64,000 bases of DNA from Paenibacillus sp. BIHB 4019 (GCF_002741035.1 NZ_CP016808.1:1674001-1738000), one strand, 5' to 3'; positions 8,936 through 17,788 are shown, counted from the stretch's first letter. The notes: a model not told the origin generated them from the sequence alone. Translations and numbers: made by a program.

Positions 8936-9574
8936 ATGGACCTGCTGCTGCTGCTCGGAATGGCGTTTTTTTGGACAATCACCTATCTGCTTATTATTTA
9001 TCAAGGCTTCAAGGATCGGACATGCGGCATGCCTTTGGCTGCGCTCTGCGCCAATCTGACGTGGGAGCTGCTGTTCGGCTTTTTCATGCCCTTCAACCCG
9101 CTTCAGCAAATCATTACAATCGTCTGGTTCGCGCTCGACATCATCATTTTGCTGCAATTTTTGTATTACACCCGCCATGAATATTCACCGAAAAAAATAG
9201 CCGTCATCGTAGGCTCTCTGCTCGCTACCGCTTTCTTGCTGCATTACGGCGTCTCGGTCGAATTCCATGATCCAGAGGGCAAATATACCGCCTTTGGCAT
9301 CAATCTGATGATGTCCATACTGTTTATTCAAATGCTGTTCCAGAAGGACTTGCTGGGGCAGTCCCGTTTTATTGCCTGGGCAAAAATGCTCGGCACCCTA
9401 TGCGCCTCCGTGCTCAGCTACAAGCTCTACCCGGATTCCCTGCTGCTGATGTTCATGTATGTCCTTATCTTCCTTTTTGATGTTGGCTATATTTTACTCG
9501 TACAAAGCCGTTCGGTGAAAATCGTGCAGCGCCCCGGCGCAAAACAGGGCAATTCGCAGCAGATTATTACATAA
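8936..9574 (+). CDS. Seven-TM protein related to PaxB/AtmB/Pyr4 terpene cyclases
   Basis: Integral membrane protein of about 212 residues with roughly seven hydrophobic segments. The segment GMPLAALCANLTWELLFGF (about residues 32-50) matches what I remember of fungal PaxB-type membrane terpene cyclases, including the WE whose Glu is catalytic there; near the C-terminus FDVGYILL places an Asp where those enzymes have their second acid. Fungal members cyclise epoxyprenyl groups of meroterpenoids and indole diterpenes; bacterial homologues exist but most have no known substrate. No prenyltransferase or epoxidase gene is adjacent, so a biosynthetic role is unproven. TTG at 8933 is an alternative start. 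The gene stands alone, convergent with the hydrolase gene that follows. Confidence 0.7.
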   Translation: MDLLLLLGMAFFWTITYLLIIYQGFKDRTCGMPLAALCANLTWELLFGFFMPFNPLQQIITIVWFALDIIILLQFLYYTRHEYSPKKIAVIVGSLLATAFLLHYGVSVEFHDPEGKYTAFGINLMMSILFIQMLFQKDLLGQSRFIAWAKMLGTLCASVLSYKLYPDSLLLMFMYVLIFLFDVGYILLVQSRSVKIVQRPGAKQGNSQQIIT

Positions 9575-9588
9575 GAAGCAAAAATCGT

Positions 9589-10581
9589 CTATTTGTCTTG
9601 TTTAAGTTGTTCCATAAACATCCTGAGGTTTTCAACGATTTCTGCCGAATGAGTACGATATAAATAGTGGTCCGCTTCAAATAACACTATTTTTCCATGA
9701 GCAGAATCCTTGATTTGCTTCTCATGCTCGGGTATCCATCTATCCGTTACTGGATGATTGGCTTGGATAAAGAAAATAACGGGAAGCGCTTTTGGGAAGG
9801 TTAATTGTTCTGCTGCTTCAAAATTAGCATACATACTTCCGGCTTCATTTAATTGACTCGAATTATATATGTTTTTGCGAATCATGATTTTTAGTTGCTC
9901 TTTGGTTTGATCATCATAGGGTAATCCAGCATAAGGGTCATCGCTTAATTTCAATTGCAATCTGGCGAAACCTGATTCTCTGAGCAGGCTAAGCGTCTTT
10001 AATATGGAAGATCCTATCTTCTGCTCTTTGAGCGTTGGGACGCTGCTGTCGAGTCCGACAAATGCTCTCACTTCGCTTGGATATTTGTTCACATAATCTA
10101 AGCTGTATAATCCTGAAATGGAGTGGCCCATTAAAAGGTAACGGTCAATATGGAGGCTTTGCAACGCTTCATGAATTTCACTTACTATATTTTCTGTGCT
10201 TCGTTCCTTGTCGGTCAGATCGCTTAAACCATAACCAAATGGCTCAACTACGACGACTTTGTAATACGGTGACAGTTGTTCAATTAGCGGCTTAAAATCA
10301 AGTGCCGGCGCTGCTGTGCCATAACCTGGCAGGAGCACAATCGTTTCTTCTCCTTGTCCATGGGTCGATACATTCATATATTTCCCATCTACAGCTACTG
10401 ACTGGCCATAAGGCAATAATTTCGCTTGCTCTGATTTGCTGCTGAACAAATTCACGAAAAAAACGACGGCTATAAAAACGACGATTGCTATTCCTATGGC
10501 CGCTATTCCTTTAAGCAACCTGCGAAGCCATTTTTTCAACCTGCTGGCTGGCTTTTTATTTGTTGTTGCATCCAGCTCCAT
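9589..10581 (-). CDS. Alpha/beta hydrolase, membrane-anchored
   Basis: Protein of about 330 residues. A basic stretch (RLKKWLRRLLK) precedes one membrane helix (about residues 25-45), so the enzyme faces outside the membrane. The alpha/beta-hydrolase fold has the oxyanion segment LLPGYGT, the nucleophile elbow GHSIS with Ser, and a late ADHYLYRT that could supply the catalytic His. Substrate is not evident. Two starts have good ribosome sites: 10581 (AGAGGT) and 10605 (GGAG). Base composition is more AT-rich than its neighbours, suggesting separate ancestry. Confidence 0.85.
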   Translation of the reverse strand: MELDATTNKKPASRLKKWLRRLLKGIAAIGIAIVVFIAVVFFVNLFSSKSEQAKLLPYGQSVAVDGKYMNVSTHGQGEETIVLLPGYGTAAPALDFKPLIEQLSPYYKVVVVEPFGYGLSDLTDKERSTENIVSEIHEALQSLHIDRYLLMGHSISGLYSLDYVNKYPSEVRAFVGLDSSVPTLKEQKIGSSILKTLSLLRESGFARLQLKLSDDPYAGLPYDDQTKEQLKIMIRKNIYNSSQLNEAGSMYANFEAAEQLTFPKALPVIFFIQANHPVTDRWIPEHEKQIKDSAHGKIVLFEADHYLYRTHSAEIVENLRMFMEQLKQDK

Positions 10582-10728
10582 CTTGTTTACCTCTCGTATT
10601 TCCATTTGCATCTTCTCCTATCGTCATCTCTCTACTGGGCGCCCTTAAGGGCCGATAGGGAAAGCTTACACGATGAAAATGTACTCTATATGCCGGCAGG
10701 ATGAACGGAATATGAACACGCAAAAAAA

Positions 10729-10771
10729 CCTGCGTCATCATAGGCAGGAGGCCTGTACCTGATGACGCAGG
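10729..10771 (-). terminator. Terminator of the orphan histidine kinase gene
   Basis: CCTGCGTCATCA and TGATGACGCAGG form a perfect 12-pair stem. On the minus strand the stem is followed by TTTTTTTG, 47 bases beyond the kinase stop codon. Confidence 0.88.
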
Positions 10772-10817
10772 CATGGGGAGAAGCGAGGGGACCGCTATGG
10801 GATAACGGATAAGCCTC

Positions 10818-12185
10818 TTATTCAGCCAGCATTGTGACGGGCAAGGTGATGATGAAGGTCGTTCCCAGACCCGGCTCGCTTTCCACTCGAATATCGCCTT
10901 GATGAAGGGAAATAATCTGCTTAACGATGGCCAGGCCCATGCCGCTGCCTTCATATTTCCGGCTGTGAGAGCGGTCGGCTTTAAAGAAACGCTCGAATAT
11001 GCGCTTCTGGTCCTCTAGTGAAATACCAATGCCCTCGTCTGATATTCGGACGGTCAAATGTTTGATGTCTTGCTCGATGCTGACTGTAATTATGCCGCCA
11101 TCCTTGGAAAATTTGATGCTATTGCCAATGATATTGATCCATACCTGATTTAGCTGATCATGATCAGCCGTTAGCATAGCCGGCTTCAAATTAAGCTCAA
11201 AATGGATGTTCCGCGCCGACCATTGCGGCTGAATCCCGACGATGACCCGCCTAATCTGTTCATCAAGCCTGAGCGTTACGAGTTGCAGCTGCTGTGACTG
11301 TGATTCGAGCAGGCTTAGCTTGAGCAGACTATCGCTCATCTTGGACATCCGCTTGGCTTCATTAATAATAATATCGAGATAACGGCTGCGCTCATTAGCT
11401 TCGATGCCTTCTTGCTTGAGCGCTATCGCATAGCCGGATATCGAGGTGAGCGGCGATTGAACCTCATGCGACACATTCGTTACGAATTCCCTGCGCATCT
11501 GCTCCAGACGCTGCAGATCATGCATCATTTCTTCGAAGCTGCGAGCCAAAGTGCCTAATTCACCCGCCTGCTTAATATTCAGCTTGACGTTGAAGTCTCC
11601 AGACGCGATCCTCCTGGTCGCTTTTGTCAGCTTGTTAATCGGCCTTATGAGAAAGAAGGAGGCAATTAGAACAAATAGGCTTCCTGTAATCAACGAATAC
11701 GCTGCAATCGTTAATCCCCATTTTAAGACAAAAGAGGTGGACGGAGGGGAGAGCGTCTCCACAAACATCGCTTTCGTTCCCATATCTGTGTTCAGCGGAA
11801 ATCCAATGAAGGCAACCGCAATACCCTCTGTATTGACCTGTACGACTTCCCCATTTAGTACTTTTTTTACTTGTTCCGTCGTTACTGCAGCAGGCTTGTG
11901 TCCATTAAGCGCTCCGAACGACTGGAAGCGATCCGTTGCTTCGTAAATTCGAATATGATAGGAATTGAGCTGCTTCATTTTGCTTACTAACGCGTCCGCT
12001 TCACGTGACGGAATGGTCTCGTAGATCGAGGTGATGTCATTTCCAAAATTACGCAAAAGAATTTGCGAGTTTTCATTCAATTGCTCTTCGAATATCCAAG
12101 ATGCTGCAAAAAAAGCAATGATCGTGCCCCCGATTACGGACACTAGGAATATCAGAACTACGCGTGTATATAATGATTTGATCAT
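10818..12185 (-). CDS. Sensor histidine kinase, OmpR-partner class (BaeS-like), orphan
   Basis: Kinase of 455 residues. Two membrane helices (about residues 8-30 and 160-182) flank an extracellular sensor, followed by HAMP, the HisKA box FVTNVSHEVQSPLTSISGY with the phospho-accepting His, and HATPase motifs NIIGNSIKFSKDGG, DEGIGI and GSGMGLAIVKQ. All catalytic motifs look intact. Its ATG overlaps (ATGA) the stop codon of a 21-residue remnant of an OmpR-type response regulator, so the cognate regulator has been lost here. It may signal through another regulator or be decaying. Confidence 0.93.
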   Translation of the reverse strand: MIKSLYTRVVLIFLVSVIGGTIIAFFAASWIFEEQLNENSQILLRNFGNDITSIYETIPSREADALVSKMKQLNSYHIRIYEATDRFQSFGALNGHKPAAVTTEQVKKVLNGEVVQVNTEGIAVAFIGFPLNTDMGTKAMFVETLSPPSTSFVLKWGLTIAAYSLITGSLFVLIASFFLIRPINKLTKATRRIASGDFNVKLNIKQAGELGTLARSFEEMMHDLQRLEQMRREFVTNVSHEVQSPLTSISGYAIALKQEGIEANERSRYLDIIINEAKRMSKMSDSLLKLSLLESQSQQLQLVTLRLDEQIRRVIVGIQPQWSARNIHFELNLKPAMLTADHDQLNQVWINIIGNSIKFSKDGGIITVSIEQDIKHLTVRISDEGIGISLEDQKRIFERFFKADRSHSRKYEGSGMGLAIVKQIISLHQGDIRVESEPGLGTTFIITLPVTMLAE

Positions 12186-12247
12186 TGTTGCACCTCAAGT
12201 CGACAGCCAAGCCTGCGAACCGTTTCGAGTTGAAAATTAGTAAGCAT
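12182..12247 (-). pseudogene. Remnant: C-terminal tail of an OmpR-family response regulator
   Basis: The frame ending at the TGA that overlaps the kinase start reads LETVRRLGCRLEVQQ. This matches the last strand of the winged helix of OmpR/PhoB regulators (typically TVRGLGYRL). Nothing upstream in any frame resembles the rest of such a regulator; the frame begins at ATG 12247 after six unrelated residues. I infer a deletion of the regulator, probably linked to arrival of the adjacent mazEF module. Confidence 0.75.
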
Positions 12248-12372
12248 CTGATCCCTCTTTCCCTGTTTCGTATCCTATTCAGTAGTAATCATTATACTAT
12301 TATAGCAAGGAGATATAATAATTGGATTTAGGCGCCTTTCCTTCGGCCAACGAGTATCCGATTGTCGGAAGA

Positions 12373-12393
12373 TGTATATCCTAAGTATATACA
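12373..12393. promoter_or_regulatory. Palindrome upstream of mazE, probable autoregulatory operator
   Basis: TGTATAT and ATATACA are inverted repeats separated by seven bases, 22 bases before the proposed mazE start and overlapping where a promoter or leader should be. AbrB-type MazE antitoxins repress their own operon by binding such palindromes. Confidence 0.5.
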
Positions 12394-12415
12394 TGATAAA
12401 AGGGGTGAAGTATAC

Positions 12416-12718
12416 TTGAAAGACCAAAAGAGAGAGGATATGATCCCAATGACGACTGTAACGCTTAGTAAATGGGGAAACAGCAGTGCTGTCCGGATTC
12501 CGAATCAGCTGCTTAAACGTCTGAATTTGGAGGAGGGCGCTGAAATCGAATTGGTCATTACTCCTGAAAATGAATTGCTGCTGCGTCCTATGAAACAACA
12601 GCAAGAAACGAATGAAGAGCTGCGATCTCATTTAAAGCAACTCCTTGCTAAAATCCAGCCCGCTTCCCCACGGCATGAGGAATTCGATGTTGGCATTGAA
12701 GGAGACGAGCTCATTTGA
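12416..12718 (+). CDS. mazE: MazE-type antitoxin (AbrB/SpoVT fold)
   Basis: Antitoxin of about 100 residues. The DNA-binding core TTVTLSKWGNSSAVRIPNQL and LEEGAEIELVI are the swapped-hairpin AbrB signature of MazE/ChpAI. The acidic, flexible C-terminus (ending HEEFDVGIEGDELI) is the part that normally wraps around the toxin. I chose TTG at 12416 because AAAGGGGTGA stands ten bases upstream; ATG at 12440 or 12449 is possible but poorly spaced. The stop overlaps the mazF start (TGATG), so the pair is coupled. The module sits against a truncated response-regulator gene, consistent with recent insertion. Confidence 0.88.
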   Translation: MKDQKREDMIPMTTVTLSKWGNSSAVRIPNQLLKRLNLEEGAEIELVITPENELLLRPMKQQQETNEELRSHLKQLLAKIQPASPRHEEFDVGIEGDELI

Positions 12719-13056
12719 TGATACCTATCCCCCAGCGCGGCGATTTAATATGGCTGGATTTTGATTCCCAAGCTGGCCATGAGCAGGCTGGGAGAAGACC
12801 AGCTCTTGTGTTGTCCGAGGCTGATTTTAACGAACTAACCGGCTTTGCAGTTGTGTGTCCCATTACGAGCCAAATTAAAGAATATCCGTTTGAAGTCGCG
12901 TTGCCTGGCGGTCTTGCCTTCTCGGGAGTTGTCCTGACCGATCAAATGAAAAGTCTCGACGTGCAGAAACGGAAAATTAAAATTATGGGCAGCGTCCCTG
13001 CAGATTCTCCTTTCATGAAAGCTGTGCTGCGCAACACGCGCTCTATACTGGCCTAA
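12718..13056 (+). CDS. mazF: MazF/PemK-type mRNA endonuclease toxin
   Basis: Toxin of 112 residues. IPQRGDLIWLDFDSQAGHEQAGRRPALVLS is represented by its parts RGDLIWLDF and GHEQAGRRPALVLS, the SH3-like strands of MazF/PemK, and VVCPITSQIKEYPFEV carries the conserved Thr of the active site; VLTDQMKSLD completes the dimer region. Length matches intact family members. It would cleave mRNA at short specific sites when not held by MazE. The ATG at 12718 overlaps the antitoxin stop. Confidence 0.92.
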   Translation: MIPIPQRGDLIWLDFDSQAGHEQAGRRPALVLSEADFNELTGFAVVCPITSQIKEYPFEVALPGGLAFSGVVLTDQMKSLDVQKRKIKIMGSVPADSPFMKAVLRNTRSILA

Positions 13057-13062
13057 CTAAGC

Positions 13063-13102
13063 AATCGCCGCGCCCCTAACCATAAGGAGCGCGGCGATTT
13101 CG
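13063..13102 (+). terminator. Stem-loop after mazF
   Basis: AATCGCCGCGC (13063-13073) and GCGCGGCGATT (13089-13099) pair perfectly around a 15-base loop, seven bases after the mazF stop. The T run is short (TTTC), so termination may be weak. Confidence 0.7.
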
Positions 13103-13276
13103 CATGAATGAGCGATTTGCCAACTCTATTTTTATTCGCGTATAGTTAGGGTGAGAAACACGGTGAGCGAACAAGAGCAGCATACTCATGCGCTCGGTCA
13201 GCTCAGCTCGAATATTCTCCATTTAAAAGGACTGACATTCCGCTATTTCAGCAATTTTCATGTTTTCAGCTGCTGC

Positions 13277-13407
13277 GCGGACAGCGAAGCCGTTACGCCA
13301 CCCCCTATCGCTTCAAAAAAGAGGAATAGGGATAATTAACGGCTGCTGTGTCCGCCAGCACGGCCAAAAACCATTTTTACATAGATTAACGGTTTCTGTG
13401 TCCGCCA
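13277..13407. repeat. Three copies of a short repeat (TTAACGGCTGCTGTGTCCGC type)
   Basis: Direct copies lie at 13335-13357 and 13385-13407, exactly 50 bases apart and differing at two positions; a third, inverted and more diverged copy (GCGGACAGCGAAGCCGTTA) lies at 13277-13295. They fill the 475-base gap between mazF and the next gene, where I see no convincing gene. The spacing and mixed orientation suggest a dispersed repeat family rather than a coding relic. Confidence 0.6.
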
Positions 13408-13532
13408 AAGTCTCTATATATCCAAATACATAACCATAATTGCCTATACCTCGCACTTTTTGAAGAATGGAAGCTGAAAGAAGCTAGTCCACAAGCCCAG
13501 CCTTCAAGAAATGTCTCAGGAGATTGATTCGA

Positions 13533-14765
13533 ATGATGCCTATTGATAAACAGAACGAGCGAAAAAAAAATGCCGCACTCCAGCAGCTGCCCGAGCAGCC
13601 GATTTCGCAGTGGCGAAATTGGCTGCTGCAATGCTTGGAGCCGCTGGCCGCACTAACGAGAAACAGCGACTATGCTGGCCGCGCAGCTGAGCTTATTAAG
13701 CAATCGCGGCCCGTTTTTTCCCCTGCGATGAAATGCCTGTTCGAGCTGCACAGCTTCCTGTTTATTATGGAGCAGCTGCATACGGGCACATTCGTCGGCT
13801 ACCACACGCGAGTCGCGATGGAGGATGTGCAGGGCAGCATCAACAAGCTGTTCGAGCAGTCGCCGGCGCTCGCGGATGCCGAGCCGGCGTTTTGGGACCG
13901 CCTGGCGGAAACGCTGGCGGATTTGCGTGGAAGACTGCTTGCGGAGGAGCGGTATGCGGACTATTTTTCACCTGTGTATTATGCGCTTTGGAGAAAATGG
14001 CTCTATCCCCGCCTGCCTGGCAGCCCGCTGCTTGCGGAGGAGCTTGAACACCTTGAGGCGCTAAAGCCCCAGCAAAAAATTGCCCAGACGCGCTATCAAT
14101 GGATGTTCGCCAAATGCTGGCTGAGCTTTCTGCTAGGGCGCGACGAGGAGGCGCAAGCGCTGCTCACCGCGCTGGGCCGCAAATCCAAGCTGCGCATTCA
14201 TGATTATTATGCGTTGCTGGATGAGCTGGAGCAGCGCAAGGAGTGGGATCGGCTGCTTCACTGGCTGAAGCAAACGGCAAGCCTGCTGGCAGATCATCAT
14301 GGCGTGCATTTGAACGCTTTTTTCGCCTATTGGGATGCGGTGCTGGCGGAAATGCCTCAGGAGGAGGAAGCGATGTGGGAGCAATTGCTGCTCCTGCTGC
14401 CCGCCTCGCGCTCCATCTATGCAGACAAGCTTCATCATTATGAAAAATGGCAGGAGTGGATCGATTACCAGCTAAGCGAAGGCATCGACCCGCTGTATTA
14501 TCGCGTCGCCATGTTCGCTCCGATCGAGAAGCACGCGCCTGAGCTGCTGCTTCCCTTCTATCACCAAGCCGCCGAGCGTTATGTGCTGCTGAAAAACAGG
14601 GACGGCTACAAATCGGCAGTCAAGCTGCTGAAACGATTAGCGAAGCTGTATAAAAAACGCAAGGACGAGGCGGGCTGGGAAACGTTCATCACCGCCTTCG
14701 CTGGGCGCTACAGCCGCTTGCGGGCCTTGCAGGAAGAGCTGCGAAAGGGGAAATTGCTGTCATGA
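13533..14765 (+). CDS. YwqB-like partner of SNF2 helicase, apparently without SWIM finger
   Basis: Protein of 410 residues, mainly alpha-helical, rich in Leu, Glu and Trp, with repeat-like helical pairs. It overlaps the following SNF2 gene by four bases, the arrangement of B. subtilis ywqB-ywqA. Family members I know begin with a SWIM zinc finger (CxC...CxH); none is present here, and the protein starts near what would be the region after the finger. The start ATG at 13533 has AGGAG ten bases upstream, and an in-frame TAG at 13485 excludes an N-terminal extension. Either the finger was lost, with repeats now occupying the upstream DNA, or this is a distinct subfamily. Function with the helicase is unknown. 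Confidence 0.6.
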   Translation: MMPIDKQNERKKNAALQQLPEQPISQWRNWLLQCLEPLAALTRNSDYAGRAAELIKQSRPVFSPAMKCLFELHSFLFIMEQLHTGTFVGYHTRVAMEDVQGSINKLFEQSPALADAEPAFWDRLAETLADLRGRLLAEERYADYFSPVYYALWRKWLYPRLPGSPLLAEELEHLEALKPQQKIAQTRYQWMFAKCWLSFLLGRDEEAQALLTALGRKSKLRIHDYYALLDELEQRKEWDRLLHWLKQTASLLADHHGVHLNAFFAYWDAVLAEMPQEEEAMWEQLLLLLPASRSIYADKLHHYEKWQEWIDYQLSEGIDPLYYRVAMFAPIEKHAPELLLPFYHQAAERYVLLKNRDGYKSAVKLLKRLAKLYKKRKDEAGWETFITAFAGRYSRLRALQEELRKGKLLS

Positions 14766-17700
14766 GCACCGAGCTGACGAAAAGCCCATCATGGACGACG
14801 ATAACGGTACATTTGGCTTTAACCGATTTTGGCGATGCGCTGCTGTATGCGGTGGATGACCGCCAGGACCTGCTCACCGGGGTTCGCCTCAAGCAAAGCC
14901 TATTCGCTTGGCATGCGGCGACCACCTATGGGACCGAGCTTGAAATCCGGCAAATGGAGCAGGTGGAGCTGGTCGTGCTTCCCGCGGAGCATGTGCTCCC
15001 CTTCTTTGCCGAGCAGCGCCTGCTGGCGCATATTCATTGGGAATGGGACGAGCAGTCGGCTGCGCTCATCCGGCTTGCGCCTTTGCTCCACGAGCACACG
15101 GAGGCCAAGCGCTACTTGCCGAGCCACTCCGCATGGCGGGCTGGGCAGCTGCAATGGGTGTGGGACAGCTCTGCTTCGGCGGAGCTGGCAAGCGAGCTTG
15201 CGATTGCTGAGGAAAAAGTGAAGGACGGCCGCTTGTCGAATGGCTTTCTCGGTATGCTGGAAGCCGCCTTCTCGGCGGCGGTGTTCCAGCGCTATTACAA
15301 CAGTGAAGCAGCGTCCGCCGATTTGCGCGCGGAATATCCGCTGTTGTTCGTGAAGGAGAAGGCGATCTTCGCTGGCCTTGATGCGTCCGGCTGGCTGATG
15401 GCCGTCGGCTGGAAGGCAGACCATGCGCCGTTCCGCCCTATGCTGCAGCTGCTTGAGCCGGGCGAGGAAACCGATGAGGCGTGGCAGCTGCGGCTCGTGC
15501 TGCAGGACAAGCTGGACCCGTCGGTGCTGCGGCCTGTGAGGCTGTCGCAGCATGGCGATGTCGCCGGCGAAGTTCCGGCGGCTTGGGTTCATGCTGTGCG
15601 CGAGCGATCCGCCGGATGGCTGGATCATCTGCGCGCCAGTCTGCCTGACGAGCATTTGGCAGGCGAGAAATACGATGTGCTGAGAGTGCCGCTCAGCAGC
15701 GACTCCGTCTGGCGCTTCCTGACGGTGGGCAGCAACCGCCTGCTCGAAGCAGGCTGGCAGGTGCTGCTGCCCGCCTGGTGGGAAAGCGCCAGGCGCAAAA
15801 AGCCTAAACTGCGCGCCAAGGTCAAGGAAGAGGAAAACCCGGCCAAGGGCCGCTCCTTCTTCGGGCTGGACGCCATTATTGAATTCGATTGGCGCGTTTC
15901 CGTCGGCGATCTAACGCTCACGGAGGCGGAGTTTTCGGAGCTGCTCGCCCGCCAGGAGCGGCTGCTGCAATTCCGCGGGCAGTGGGTGACGCTCGATCCC
16001 GGCCTGCTGGAGCAAATCAGCAAAATGATGAAGGGCATGAACAGCGCCCAAGGACTCTCGTTTCAGGACGTGCTTCAGCTCCATCTGCTTTCGCGGAAAG
16101 ACTACTTCGCCCGCAAGGATGAAGCAGCAGAAGACTCGGCGGATGAGGCTGAGGATGAAAATGAGCAGCTGCGGCTGGAAGTCGAGCTGAACAGCTATAT
16201 GCAGGAGATGATGGACCGGCTCGTGCAGCAGAAAGAGGCGCCAGCACTTCCCGTTCCTGCGGGCTTGCAAGCGACGCTGCGCGCTTATCAGCAGGAAGGC
16301 TACTCTTGGCTTGCTTTTATGCGCCAGCTGGGGCTTGGCGCTTGTCTTGCCGACGACATGGGCCTCGGCAAGACGGTGCAGCTCATCGCCTACCTGATGC
16401 AGATGAAGGAGACAGGCGGCGCTGGCCGCACAGCCGCCCTCATCATTTGCCCAACATCCGTGCTCGGCAACTGGCAGAAGGAAATTAGCCGCTTCGCGCC
16501 ATCGCTGAACGTCATGCTGCATTACAGCAGCAAGCGGCTGACGGGCGACGCTTTCTACGAAGCCGCCAGCAAAGCGGATGTTATTCTCACTTCGTTCGCG
16601 ACCTCCATGCTCGATCAGGAGCTGCTGCAAGGGCGCACATGGGAAGCGATTTGCCTCGACGAAGCGCAAAATATTAAAAATGCGCAGACGAAGCAGGCCG
16701 CCGCTATCCGCAGCTTGCCCGCCAAGCATCGCATTGCGCTGACCGGAACGCCGATTGAAAACCGGCTGAGCGAGCTGTGGTCGATCTATGACTTTATGAA
16801 TCCCGGCTTTCTTGGCAGTGCGCAGGGCTTTCAGAAGCGCTTCGCTACGCCCATTGAGCAGGAGCAGGACCCGGAGCGCGTTGTCGATTTGCAGCGGCTG
16901 GTCAAGCCGTTTATGCTGCGCCGCAAAAAGAAGGACCCGGCGATTCAGCTCGACCTGCCGGATAAGAACGAGATGAAAACGTACGTTCATCTCACCGCCG
17001 AGCAAGGCGCGCTTTATACGCAAACCGTCAATGAGCTGATGGCTAAGGTGCAGCGGGTGGAGGGCAACAAGCGCCGAGGCGCGATTTTGTCCGTGCTGAC
17101 GCAGCTCAAGCAAATATGCAACCATCCCGCTCTGCTGGAGGATGGAATGCCGCTTGAGGTGATGGAAGCGGAAATCGCCAGCGGCACGACCGGCGCCGAG
17201 GCCGCAATGGAAGCGCTGATTAGCCGATCGTCCAAGCTGGAGCGGCTGATGGCGATGGTGAAGGAGCTGCGAGCCGAAGGCGAGCGCTGCCTTATTTTCA
17301 CGCAATATATCGGCATGGGTCAACTGCTCCAAGGGGTGCTGGAGCGGGAGCTTCAGGAACGGGTGCTTTACTTGAACGGCAGCACGACGAAGCTCACTCG
17401 CGACCGGATGATTGAACGGTTCCAGTCCAGCACGCTCCCGGCGTCCGAGCAGCCGAACGTCTTTATTTTGTCGATTAAAGCAGGCGGCGTCGGCCTGAAT
17501 CTGACTGCGGCCAATCATGTATTCCATTTCGACCGCTGGTGGAATCCCGCCGTGGAAAATCAGGCGACCGACCGCGCCTACCGCATGGGGCAAACCCGCG
17601 ACGTTCAAGTGCACAAGTTCATTGCGCTCGGCACGCTGGAGGAACGGATCGACGAAATGCTGGAATCCAAGCAGAAGCTGAGCGAAAATGTCATTTCCAG

Positions 17701-17788
17701 CAGCTCCGAGACGTGGATTACCGAGCTCGATAACGCAGCGCTCCAGCAGCTCGTCACGCTGAAGCAGGACTGGGCCGGCGAAGCTTAG
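14762..17788 (+). CDS. SNF2/RapA-family DEAD-like helicase (YwqA-like)
   Basis: Large ATPase of 1008 residues. The N-terminal half is the SNF2-associated bacterial domain; an acidic linker follows near residues 455-475. The motor carries Walker A DDMGLGKTVQLI (about residue 530), motif II DEAQNIKNAQTKQ (about 632), motif III ALTGTPIENRLSELWSIYDF, and in the second lobe IKAGGVGLNLTAANHVFHFD and the arginine-finger motif QATDRAYRMGQTRDVQVHKF. Such proteins translocate on duplex DNA; roles in transcription recycling or repair are proposed. ATG overlaps the upstream TGA, so the two are coupled. Confidence 0.95.
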   Translation: MSTELTKSPSWTTITVHLALTDFGDALLYAVDDRQDLLTGVRLKQSLFAWHAATTYGTELEIRQMEQVELVVLPAEHVLPFFAEQRLLAHIHWEWDEQSAALIRLAPLLHEHTEAKRYLPSHSAWRAGQLQWVWDSSASAELASELAIAEEKVKDGRLSNGFLGMLEAAFSAAVFQRYYNSEAASADLRAEYPLLFVKEKAIFAGLDASGWLMAVGWKADHAPFRPMLQLLEPGEETDEAWQLRLVLQDKLDPSVLRPVRLSQHGDVAGEVPAAWVHAVRERSAGWLDHLRASLPDEHLAGEKYDVLRVPLSSDSVWRFLTVGSNRLLEAGWQVLLPAWWESARRKKPKLRAKVKEEENPAKGRSFFGLDAIIEFDWRVSVGDLTLTEAEFSELLARQERLLQFRGQWVTLDPGLLEQISKMMKGMNSAQGLSFQDVLQLHLLSRKDYFARKDEAAEDSADEAEDENEQLRLEVELNSYMQEMMDRLVQQKEAPALPVPAGLQATLRAYQQEGYSWLAFMRQLGLGACLADDMGLGKTVQLIAYLMQMKETGGAGRTAALIICPTSVLGNWQKEISRFAPSLNVMLHYSSKRLTGDAFYEAASKADVILTSFATSMLDQELLQGRTWEAICLDEAQNIKNAQTKQAAAIRSLPAKHRIALTGTPIENRLSELWSIYDFMNPGFLGSAQGFQKRFATPIEQEQDPERVVDLQRLVKPFMLRRKKKDPAIQLDLPDKNEMKTYVHLTAEQGALYTQTVNELMAKVQRVEGNKRRGAILSVLTQLKQICNHPALLEDGMPLEVMEAEIASGTTGAEAAMEALISRSSKLERLMAMVKELRAEGERCLIFTQYIGMGQLLQGVLERELQERVLYLNGSTTKLTRDRMIERFQSSTLPASEQPNVFILSIKAGGVGLNLTAANHVFHFDRWWNPAVENQATDRAYRMGQTRDVQVHKFIALGTLEERIDEMLESKQKLSENVISSSSETWITELDNAALQQLVTLKQDWAGEA

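Noticed and set aside
13151..13339. 62-residue open frame after mazF
   Set aside because: It starts with GTG, runs through the repeat copies, has no recognisable domain and a composition like non-coding DNA. I treat the gap as repeats only.
15911..17614. Minus-strand frame of 567 codons within the SNF2 gene
   Set aside because: Composition is that of a high-GC antisense shadow, with no domain, and it lies completely inside a certain helicase gene.
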